Origin: JAWSVE01 sp033852115
GTDB lineage: Bacteria > Pseudomonadota > Gammaproteobacteria > Pseudomonadales > Cellvibrionaceae
Reading direction: 5' to 3'
Length of the DNA: 64,000 nt
NCBI GenBank assembly: GCA_033852115.1
Contig: JAWSVE010000006.1
Coordinates: forward strand, 315,532-379,531
The notes under the pieces were generated by a model. The model worked only from the letters and a program-made list of their open reading frames with translations. It was not told the origin of the DNA and searched no databases. Shown in pieces: positions 9,267-17,412 of this stretch. The position numbers were made by a program, and so were the translations under genes. Numbering within the stretch: the stretch's first letter is position 1; each line of letters begins with the position of its first letter.

Positions 9267-10032
9267 TCTGTCCGACAATTATTCTGGTAACGATTCTGAT
9301 AACAACAGCAATCACGAAGAAAGCCAAGCGTTTGAGTACGTACTGGGTACCATGCGCGGAGCCGAACGCGATGCGTTTGCGGCACAACTGCGCAGCGATG
9401 AAACCTTGGCGGCCGACGTTCGATACTGGGAGGAAACATTAACCCCACCCGCTGACGAATTATCCGAATTGCCTCCAGCAGCGACAACACTCGCTAATAT
9501 TCAAACTACAATTAACAACCGCCTCAATCGAAATACACCAGCAGAACCGACGAGCTTTTGGGAAAAGTTATTACCCTGGAAAACCGCCACGGCGATTGCG
9601 TTTTGTTTATTGTTCGTCGTGAGCGGCGTACTAGTGACCAATATCCCCACACCACCAGGTCAAACACTTAACGCTGACTACGTTGCGGTCCTTGTCGACG
9701 AATCGGATCAACCCGTATTAACCGCACTCACCGCCAGCGATGGCAGTACGTTATGGCTCAAGTGGGAAAACTGGCAAGAACCCGATGGCCACAGTTTACA
9801 ACTATGGTCGCAATCACGACGTGACGGCGAAATTCGTCCGCTGGTGGTGTTTGATGGCGCAGAGAAAGATGCCATTCCGTTGGATCAAGCCACCTGGCGA
9901 CTCATTAAAGATTCATCGCACCTCATTATTACCCGCGAAGAAGTTGGTGGTTCGCCCTTTGATGAACCCAGCGAGCAAGTCATTGCAACCGGCGTTTGCA
10001 TTCGCCTTGAAAAAGCCGGTGATAGTGCCTAA
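9259..10032 (+). CDS. Membrane anti-sigma factor (RskA-like)
   Basis: A 257-residue protein. The cytoplasmic N-terminus contains the anti-sigma helix bundle (AFEYVLGTMRGAERDAFAAQ, residues ~24-60). One membrane helix lies at ~109-128, and a C-terminal periplasmic domain of ~125 residues resembles the RskA C-terminal domain ('G.S.LWLKWEN...PDGHSLQLW'). It is expected to hold the upstream ECF sigma factor at the inner membrane until an envelope signal triggers release. It overlaps the sigma gene and shares one base with the next gene (TAATG). Confidence 0.85.
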   Translation: MNDLSDNYSGNDSDNNSNHEESQAFEYVLGTMRGAERDAFAAQLRSDETLAADVRYWEETLTPPADELSELPPAATTLANIQTTINNRLNRNTPAEPTSFWEKLLPWKTATAIAFCLLFVVSGVLVTNIPTPPGQTLNADYVAVLVDESDQPVLTALTASDGSTLWLKWENWQEPDGHSLQLWSQSRRDGEIRPLVVFDGAEKDAIPLDQATWRLIKDSSHLIITREEVGGSPFDEPSEQVIATGVCIRLEKAGDSA

Positions 10033-10679
10033 TGAACAAGCGACTGCTAGCAATTTGCTATTGTTTTTTGGCTTTATTCGCACACACTAGCGCAGCGCAA
10101 ACATTTTCGGTATCGGACCCTAAACTACAACAATGCTTGCAAAGCATTGCCAAGAAAGAGCAATGGCGACAACCCGCCGATTTTATTGACATCAAATGTC
10201 ACGGCAACAACATCCGTTCTTTGCAAGGCCTGGAAGCGTTTACCAATGTCGTCATGTTATCGATCTACAACAACAAACTCAGTAGAATCGATGTTGATCT
10301 TACTCGCCTCAAACAACTTAAAACGTTAAACCTGGCGCGCAACAATATTGAACAAGCAGAGCTTGCGAAGTTAGAAAGTCTTGAAAAGGTGTATTTGTTT
10401 TCCAATGGTTTGCGGTCACTCAAGCTAGGCGGTCTAACAAAACTGAAAGAAATAAAGGCCAACAACAATAAAATTAGTGACTTTCATTACGTCGATTTAC
10501 CGCGTTTGGAAAAAATGTACATTTTTAACAACGAATTAGAAACGATAAACATCTATGATTTACCCTCTCTTCAATACATGGATTGCCGCGAAAACCCAAT
10601 GCCCGACGAGCTCTACGACGAAATGGACCAACTGGAGCACATTACCTTCCTACACGACGGCAACGCTGAAGACTGGTAG
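10032..10679 (+). CDS. Secreted leucine-rich-repeat protein
   Basis: A 215-residue protein with a Sec signal peptide (residues 1-22, ending HTSAAQ) and leucine-rich repeats from about residue 55 to 195 with the 'LxxLxxLxLxxN' frame (for example RLKQLKTLNLARNNIEQ), resembling SDS22/internalin-type repeats. The start overlaps the anti-sigma stop by one base, so it belongs to the sigma operon. It probably binds a partner in the periplasm or at the surface. It could contribute to signal sensing by the anti-sigma factor, but that is only inferred from coupling. Confidence 0.8.
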   Translation: MNKRLLAICYCFLALFAHTSAAQTFSVSDPKLQQCLQSIAKKEQWRQPADFIDIKCHGNNIRSLQGLEAFTNVVMLSIYNNKLSRIDVDLTRLKQLKTLNLARNNIEQAELAKLESLEKVYLFSNGLRSLKLGGLTKLKEIKANNNKISDFHYVDLPRLEKMYIFNNELETINIYDLPSLQYMDCRENPMPDELYDEMDQLEHITFLHDGNAEDW

Positions 10680-11925
10680 AACACTCGCGCTGCTGACTAG
10701 TTGTCTTACCGCCCTCACTGCCTCTTTTCCTATCGTGGCACTGGAGCTGGAATTCGATAACCACGAATTAGCTTTCGCCGCACGACCCCGCGTCGCTTTT
10801 GTTGATGGCGAAGGCGGCGATGACAGTGATGCGAAAGCTGCCTCACTATTGCTAAGGTTGCGAGCCGATAGCGAATGGACCGACAACGTCAGCACCGTGC
10901 TAGAGCTGGATTACGTTGCTCTCGGCTGGGAAAATGAATTCACTAATGGGGTGAATTTTAACGGTAAGCCAGTAATACCCGATGCCGAAGGTTTTGATCT
11001 CAACCAAGCGCTGCTCTCTTATTCAATCACCAATAATCTCGACCTATCTATTGGACGCGAGGCCGTTAACCTCGGCAACCAACGATTTGTGGGCACCAAT
11101 AGTTTTTGGCAAAACGAGCAAACACTTGATATGGCAGGCCTGCAATTTGGCTTTGGGACTGCTTCAACAATTAGTTATCGTTTCGTCGGTAACGCCAATC
11201 GCATCCAAGGTGAGGACGCGGGCACTAAGCTTAGATCTAGCGACGCGAACTTTATCCAACAGAGTGGTCAGCGCCCACCGCAATTTCTAGGTAATCACGA
11301 CCATCAAACCCATCTATTATTCGCCGACGTAAAAGAGTGGGATTACTCGCGGGTGCAAGCGTACTTTTACAGAATGCATATCGACGATGCACTCGCTCTA
11401 TCGAACAACACCCTCGGCGCGCGCTATGAATACAAAGGCCGAATCGCTTACGTCCGACCAATTGTTAATGCAGAATTCGCACTGCAAGAACGTCCAGAAA
11501 TTGCCGACGATTCCTCAATCCGATATCTTAATATCGAGGTCGGTTTTGGCTACCGCTCCAGCCAGCTGACGTTGAATTACGAACTACTTGACGAAAATAG
11601 CAACGTTAGCTTTGTCACACCACTCGCATCGCTGCATGATTTCAATGGCTGGGCCGATAAGTTTTTGCTAACACCGGCAGCTGGCCTAAAAGACTACTCC
11701 CTACAATACATTTGGCGAAACAATCCTTGGCAAATCGATGCACGCTATCATTCGTTTAAGGCCGCTAATGGCAGTGGTAGTTATGGTGACGAACTCGACG
11801 TGGATATATCGTTTAATATCACTCGCGATAGCCAACTACTCTTACGCTATGCCAACTTTAAGACGAGCAGCCCCGTATACAGCGACGAAGAGCGTGTATT
11901 TTTACAGTTTCTCTATGGTTTTTAG
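10555..11925 (+). CDS. Outer-membrane porin-like beta-barrel (alginate-export-like)
   Basis: The mature part (from about residue 63, LELEFDNHELAFAARPRV) is a beta-strand-rich barrel with the 'GREAVNLGNQRFVG' pattern of alginate-export-type porins, and it ends in aromatic FLQFLYGF, the usual barrel-assembly signature. The start is odd. The only in-frame ATG (10555) lies 125 bases inside the LRR gene and would leave a 40-residue tail before the signal peptide (KTGRTLALLTSCL... ending PIVA). A CTG at 10666 would give a normal signal peptide with a 14-base overlap. I give the ATG as the outer limit. The substrate is unknown. Confidence 0.75.
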   Translation: MIYPLFNTWIAAKTQCPTSSTTKWTNWSTLPSYTTATLKTGRTLALLTSCLTALTASFPIVALELEFDNHELAFAARPRVAFVDGEGGDDSDAKAASLLLRLRADSEWTDNVSTVLELDYVALGWENEFTNGVNFNGKPVIPDAEGFDLNQALLSYSITNNLDLSIGREAVNLGNQRFVGTNSFWQNEQTLDMAGLQFGFGTASTISYRFVGNANRIQGEDAGTKLRSSDANFIQQSGQRPPQFLGNHDHQTHLLFADVKEWDYSRVQAYFYRMHIDDALALSNNTLGARYEYKGRIAYVRPIVNAEFALQERPEIADDSSIRYLNIEVGFGYRSSQLTLNYELLDENSNVSFVTPLASLHDFNGWADKFLLTPAAGLKDYSLQYIWRNNPWQIDARYHSFKAANGSGSYGDELDVDISFNITRDSQLLLRYANFKTSSPVYSDEERVFLQFLYGF

Positions 11926-12170
11926 TCGGAAACGAAAGAGCACTTATCAGGCGTTAGTCTCATGTAACAGTATGGCTGGGCGACTACACCCCTGAATGTT
12001 TGTTTGTGAGATAGATCTTGCCTTTTTTGAGAAATAGAATAGATAATGCCTATCAACCTTTGACTACAATACGGTCGAACGGCAAAGCAGATCCAGTCAT
12101 AGTATTTAACTTAATGCTACCGATATAAGGATATAAATCGTTTAGTCATTATTGCATAAAGGTAATCTAG

Positions 12171-15100
12171 GTGAGCGCGCCCAAATTGGAATTGGATACT
12201 AAACGCCGAGAATTCCGCCTAAATCAAAAGCTAGTCCCGTTGCCTCCAAAGGCCTTTTCGGTGCTTTCCTATTTAGTTAGCAACCAAGATCGCATGGTTC
12301 CCAAGCGTGAACTTTTGGACGCGTTTTGGCCCTCTAACTGCACCGAAACGGCACTATTAAAAAGTATCAGTCTAATTCGCAAAGCATTTCGTGAAAGTGG
12401 CCTCAATAATGACCGCATCAAAACCCACCACGGCTTAGGCTACCGGTATGTGGGCAATGCCGATACCGCTCCCGCCGACAATACAGATAGCCCTCATTTA
12501 CTCGACATCACCGAGAAACGACTCGTGTCAATTCTGAGTGTATTGTTCACTTGGGATGAAGAGAAAGCCCTTACCAGTAATATCGATAGCAGCGACTTAC
12601 TCAATGCAAGTTTACAAACAGCAAAAGCGCTGGTTGAGCAATACCACGGTCAGTTATTGCGTATAACCATCGACGGCTTTACTGCAGCGTTCGGTTTAGA
12701 AAAATCCTTTGAAGACGTTGCTCGTCACGCGACATTGTGTGCACATACTTTGTTGTTAACATTAACAAATCGAAAAGAATTTGCGCCTATTACCATGTCA
12801 GCGGCTATAGACACTGGCGCAACTATTTTAAGTAGCGATAACAACCGCTGGCGACTGCCTGGAGACGTCGAGCGGAATGCAGTAAAACTTAACCAGCAAC
12901 GATCTGCAGGTGATATCGTTCTGACTAAGAACACGCTAGATCAACTTCGTCATGACGTCGATGTTGAAGCGCTTGAAAGGGGTTTCAAATTACTTTCCGC
13001 ACCACTCCAGCGAACAAGCATTGCTGGCCAACTCAAAAATAACCCGTCAACATTTGTCGGGCGCCGCGCTGAATTTGCTTTTCTAAATGAGCATTTACAC
13101 TCCGCTATGAATGGGTGCGGTCAATCTGTCATGCTCAAAGGACAGGCCGGCATAGGCAAAACACGTTTAGTCAATGAGTTTTTATCGCAAAATTTATCAG
13201 CAGAATGCCGCTATGTTGCGCTTCAATGTTTACCTATTTTAAGCAACACGTCGTTAGCGCCCATTCAAACATTATGCGAAACCCTGCTTAATTTAGAGCC
13301 ATTGTTTTATATAGAGGGCGATATCGACGAAGCATTGTTACGAGAGTTACGCGGTCAGTCAGTTGGTCGTGAAGCTACACTTGCGAACTTGTCAGACCAC
13401 GAACGTCGATTAAAAAGTTACGCGCTGCTCGACCAACTTCTTATAATCACTTGCTCCAATAAATTGCTAGTACTGTTCGTAGAAGATGTTCACTGGCTAG
13501 ATACTACATCAAGAGAATATCTCAACAACATTATTCACCATATTGAGAAAAAACAACTCTTGCTCATTGTGACCAGTCGACCTGTTCAATCGGGTTTGTC
13601 TATTGATGCGACGATTGAGCTTTCACCATTAAATAAAAACGATTGTCATAATTTACTGCGGAACACGAATATTGGTAATTGCCTCGAAGCAAACACCGCT
13701 GATATTTTGATTGAAAGAGCGGGGGGCAATCCGTTTTTTCTCGAAGAACTGACACTGGCCACTCAATTTGGCAATGATCCAAATGGGCCACCGCCCGAAA
13801 CGGTTCAAGCCGTCATCGCTGCTCGCATTGCCTCATTGCCCAAGCCGGTAAGGACGGTGTTGTATATGCTGTCGGTGATTGGACCACCCGCACCACAAGA
13901 TTTGCTGTCTTATTTACACGGTCATCCCATTGCAGAATTGAAGGGCCAATTGGACGAACTCATTAACGCTGGATTCCTAGTCGAAGAGGCCGGCAGCTAT
14001 CAGTTTCGTCACATGCTCATTAATGAAACCGCTTATTCAATGATAGCGACGCCTGACCGAATGCGGCTCCACAGCCAAGTGGCTGGCTATCTTGAGAAAC
14101 ACACGGATCTCGCCACAACCAGACCGGAGATTTTGGCCAAGCATCATCAAGAAGCAGGTCAAACTAAAAAAGCCGCTGAATATTTTGCTGCCGCCGCACG
14201 CGCAGCATTGCGACGCTCGACGCATCAGGATGCGGTCACACTTTGCCAACGCGGCCTAGCGCTACTTGACGGGAAGACGAAGGCCGATCAAAGCCGAGTC
14301 CTCGAACTGCTCCTCATGCAGGCTTCAGCGCTCACCACCTTAAAGGGTTTTGCAGATGCCAACGCAGGCCAAGCGTACCTTGAAGCACGCAAAATAAACG
14401 GCGTAGTCGGTTCAATAAAATCTCGAATTCGCGTGTTGGTTGGGTTATGGGTGCATGATTGGGTAAGGGGTAATTTAAATCAATCGCTGACTCACGCAAA
14501 TCAGCTGATGACTATTGCGCAACAATCTCAGCAACCGGCATTGATGTTACAAGCGCATGCCGGTATTGGGCAGTTACACCTTCACCTCGGCAAGCTCAAT
14601 ACCGCGTTAGAACACTTGAGAATCGGGCTTAACTACATTACTGATAATCCACCGGCAACCTTGCCAGAGCAAAACGCCGCTGTCTCTTGTGCCGCTTATG
14701 CCGCATGGACCGCCAGCCTTTTAGGTAAGACCGATGAGGCGCGGGAGTTTTTCCAACGCTCTCAAACACTTTCGCGAGTACATCCAAACCCGTACGCAGA
14801 GTCTATTCATTGCGCGCTGTGCTCCGAGCACCTAATGTTAGAAGGCGATATAGATGGCTGCCTAACCATTGCGACCAAGGCCATAACCATCAGCCGCGAG
14901 CACCATTTTAATTTCTGGTTAGGCACAGCATTGGTCATGGCAGGTTGGGCACAGGCGCGCCAGGGCAAGGCACAGGCGGCCAATGCCGCGACCAAAGAAG
15001 GGATTGAAATATTTGAAGCAACGGGTGCGGGCGTGCAATTGGCCAATTGGTATGGGTTAAAAGCGGAAACCCTGCTGTTAGCGCATCAATACCAATCGGC

Positions 15101-15299
15101 ACTTGATGCAGCACTTACCGCACTCCGACACGCCTATGCCTGTGATGACCTCTTCTTTGCCCCCAGAGTTCATATCGTCACTTCACACCTTTATCAACAC
15201 TTGGGCTCGCAACCAGACGCGGATGAACATGCCGTTAAAGCTCAACAGCTCTGCCATCGCTTCGGTATGGATCAACGAATTCTGGACCTCCAGCTCTAG
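12171..15299 (+). CDS. wHTH / cyclase-like / AAA ATPase / TPR regulator
   Basis: A 1042-residue cytoplasmic protein. Residues 1-95 form an OmpR-type winged helix (ending THHGLGYRYVG). Residues ~115-270 resemble a class III nucleotide cyclase domain, but the usual metal-binding Asp of the first strand is not obvious, so it is probably not catalytic. The AAA/STAND ATPase begins at FVGRRAEF (~residue 299), with Walker A GQAGIGKT (~324) and Walker B LLVLFVEDVHWLD (~433). The last ~380 residues are TPR-like helices. This is the layout of large signal-integrating regulators. It begins at GTG with AAAGG upstream and precedes two lipoprotein genes that it may regulate. Confidence 0.85.
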   Translation: MSAPKLELDTKRREFRLNQKLVPLPPKAFSVLSYLVSNQDRMVPKRELLDAFWPSNCTETALLKSISLIRKAFRESGLNNDRIKTHHGLGYRYVGNADTAPADNTDSPHLLDITEKRLVSILSVLFTWDEEKALTSNIDSSDLLNASLQTAKALVEQYHGQLLRITIDGFTAAFGLEKSFEDVARHATLCAHTLLLTLTNRKEFAPITMSAAIDTGATILSSDNNRWRLPGDVERNAVKLNQQRSAGDIVLTKNTLDQLRHDVDVEALERGFKLLSAPLQRTSIAGQLKNNPSTFVGRRAEFAFLNEHLHSAMNGCGQSVMLKGQAGIGKTRLVNEFLSQNLSAECRYVALQCLPILSNTSLAPIQTLCETLLNLEPLFYIEGDIDEALLRELRGQSVGREATLANLSDHERRLKSYALLDQLLIITCSNKLLVLFVEDVHWLDTTSREYLNNIIHHIEKKQLLLIVTSRPVQSGLSIDATIELSPLNKNDCHNLLRNTNIGNCLEANTADILIERAGGNPFFLEELTLATQFGNDPNGPPPETVQAVIAARIASLPKPVRTVLYMLSVIGPPAPQDLLSYLHGHPIAELKGQLDELINAGFLVEEAGSYQFRHMLINETAYSMIATPDRMRLHSQVAGYLEKHTDLATTRPEILAKHHQEAGQTKKAAEYFAAAARAALRRSTHQDAVTLCQRGLALLDGKTKADQSRVLELLLMQASALTTLKGFADANAGQAYLEARKINGVVGSIKSRIRVLVGLWVHDWVRGNLNQSLTHANQLMTIAQQSQQPALMLQAHAGIGQLHLHLGKLNTALEHLRIGLNYITDNPPATLPEQNAAVSCAAYAAWTASLLGKTDEAREFFQRSQTLSRVHPNPYAESIHCALCSEHLMLEGDIDGCLTIATKAITISREHHFNFWLGTALVMAGWAQARQGKAQAANAATKEGIEIFEATGAGVQLANWYGLKAETLLLAHQYQSALDAALTALRHAYACDDLFFAPRVHIVTSHLYQHLGSQPDADEHAVKAQQLCHRFGMDQRILDLQL

Positions 15300-15404
15300 C
15301 GTCACAATTAGCTCACAAACTCGTCAGGTTTGGCCCAAGCACACTTCTTAAACTCATTCGCAGACAATTCAACCCAAAGAACGGATGCTGCGGAGTTTAG
15401 AGCA

Positions 15405-17375
15405 ATGGCAATCACCCCAACCCACCGCCTATTCATAAGCCTGTTTGGCGCTTTGTGTTTAAGCGCTTGCGGCGGTGATGACTCAGACAGCTCTTCGAGT
15501 CAGTCCTTTGTTGAGACACCGCCTGTCGTTGAACAGGAAGCCCCCGCCACAACGTTTGCGCTTAACATCGAAGCGGCCGCAATTTCCGGCGATTATTTAC
15601 TTGATGGGGAGCCCTACACCAACCCAAACGCAAATAGTGCCGTATTTTTAGAAAACGCTTCAATTCGGCTGATGAGCCAGCCGAACCGGGTTGAAGAAGT
15701 TTTTCTAGGCTATTTTTCCGACGCTAGCTTCGAAGTCTCGGTAATTAATAAAAGCTACGTGCCCGAGTACAGTTATGAAACTGCAACACTGACACCTTTT
15801 CAGCCCAACCTGTTGGCAGAAACGAATGAAGTCAACGCGTTACCGATACAGTTTGTCGGCACGGCAAGCCCAAATACACCACGCTTTACACTATCAACCA
15901 CTGTCACCGATAACACATTGCCGTTGAACTATGCCGAGTCGCTCGAAGATAATTCATTTTCCGTGACGCAAAATCACTTCGAAAACATCGATGTAAGCAC
16001 AGTTGAAATATCACCCGTTTTTACCCTGAATGGTCAAAGCTTTCCGACCGCACCACAAGAGGTTGCTCATCTCTATTTACAATCAACCAATTCGGAAACA
16101 CTCATCGATTTAGGTGCAACCAACACACTTACAAACCCACTCAAGATTATTCCCGGTGAATACACCATTATTTACCGCTATGTGTCTGGCAACCAGATTC
16201 CAACAAATACCTACAAGGTCATCGCGAACAACGTTGTGCTGACAAGCTCTGAAGAACTCAACATTGCGATAGAATCGTCAACGGTACGCAGTGAATTTCT
16301 TGTCAATGGCGAGAGTTTCCCTAATAGCGCCTATGATTATGGACACTTTTACCTAAGAGATTCCGAGCAACAAGACAGTGTTTTTCTTGGCCGCAGCTAC
16401 GAGGGCTTGACGTCAGTACAAGTTATCAACGGCACTTATAATGCACACTACCAAGGCCGAGAATTCCAAAGTGAAGCACCGCAAAACAAAAACGCCATTA
16501 TTAGAGAGGACATTGTTGTTGAAAATGGTAGTTTATCACTGAGCCTTGACGTAGAGGCCGTTCAAATTTCAGGCTCATTTTTTGTCAATGGTACAACACC
16601 ACCTGTCAGCGCCTACGACTATGGCCGCATTTATTTAGTCGATAGCCGTACTGGCTCCAAGCTCATGATCGGCAACACCTACGAGGTTAGCTATTCGCCT
16701 CTCTTAGTCGTTACCGGCGTATATGATCTTGAATACGAGCGTCGTGAGATCAATGGTGTTATGCCGCATAACCCTTCAGCCATTTTTCAGCGTGGATTAG
16801 AGATCCTCACTACTCGTACTGTGGATGTCGATCTACCGGTTGTCACAATTTCGTCGAACCTCACACTCAATGGCGATGACTTTCCACTAAGCGCTTATAA
16901 CTATGGGCATATTTATCTCGCGAATACTGATAGCGAAGAAGCGTTCTATTGGAGTGAAACTTATAACGTAAATTCAAGCAGCATTCGGGTCATCCCTGGC
17001 ACCTATAGTTTTTACTATCGCCTTCGCGAATCAACAGGCGACGTGCCTTACAATTCAAACTTTGAATTTATTTCTGGTGCCGAGATTGAGTCAGACCAAA
17101 CGATCACCTATGACTTTATCACGCAAAACATTCGTATTACCCCAACTCTTAACAACGCGGCATTTAGCAACTCTCCCTACACATTTGCGCATATTCATAT
17201 AGGCACCAGTGAAACAGATCGAATACTGACTAATGTAACTAACCTCGATCCAATTGAAAGACATGTTGTGGTTGGCGATTACGATGTCATTTACAGCTTT
17301 ATGGAATCAGCAACGCCTGGCCTGATTCCAGTCAACCAAAACAGTAACGTAGCAAACATAAGCGTCGAAGAGTAA
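15405..17375 (+). CDS. Lipoprotein made of a novel ~100-residue repeat
   Basis: A 656-residue lipoprotein from the ATG at 15405, which has GGAG nine bases upstream. An in-frame ATG at 15330 would add 25 residues before the signal peptide. The lipobox is LSAC. The mature protein consists of about six repeats of 90-110 residues, each with '..F.vNG..fP.SAYDYGHiYL.ds' followed by a 'vi.GtY...Y..re....P.N' ending. I do not recognise the repeat; it reads as a beta-sandwich. It is adjacent to, and probably co-transcribed with, the next lipoprotein. Function unknown. Confidence 0.8.
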   Translation: MAITPTHRLFISLFGALCLSACGGDDSDSSSSQSFVETPPVVEQEAPATTFALNIEAAAISGDYLLDGEPYTNPNANSAVFLENASIRLMSQPNRVEEVFLGYFSDASFEVSVINKSYVPEYSYETATLTPFQPNLLAETNEVNALPIQFVGTASPNTPRFTLSTTVTDNTLPLNYAESLEDNSFSVTQNHFENIDVSTVEISPVFTLNGQSFPTAPQEVAHLYLQSTNSETLIDLGATNTLTNPLKIIPGEYTIIYRYVSGNQIPTNTYKVIANNVVLTSSEELNIAIESSTVRSEFLVNGESFPNSAYDYGHFYLRDSEQQDSVFLGRSYEGLTSVQVINGTYNAHYQGREFQSEAPQNKNAIIREDIVVENGSLSLSLDVEAVQISGSFFVNGTTPPVSAYDYGRIYLVDSRTGSKLMIGNTYEVSYSPLLVVTGVYDLEYERREINGVMPHNPSAIFQRGLEILTTRTVDVDLPVVTISSNLTLNGDDFPLSAYNYGHIYLANTDSEEAFYWSETYNVNSSSIRVIPGTYSFYYRLRESTGDVPYNSNFEFISGAEIESDQTITYDFITQNIRITPTLNNAAFSNSPYTFAHIHIGTSETDRILTNVTNLDPIERHVVVGDYDVIYSFMESATPGLIPVNQNSNVANISVEE

Positions 17376-17412
17376 TCGGCGTATTTATAGGGCAACAGTA
17401 AAAGGAGTTACT

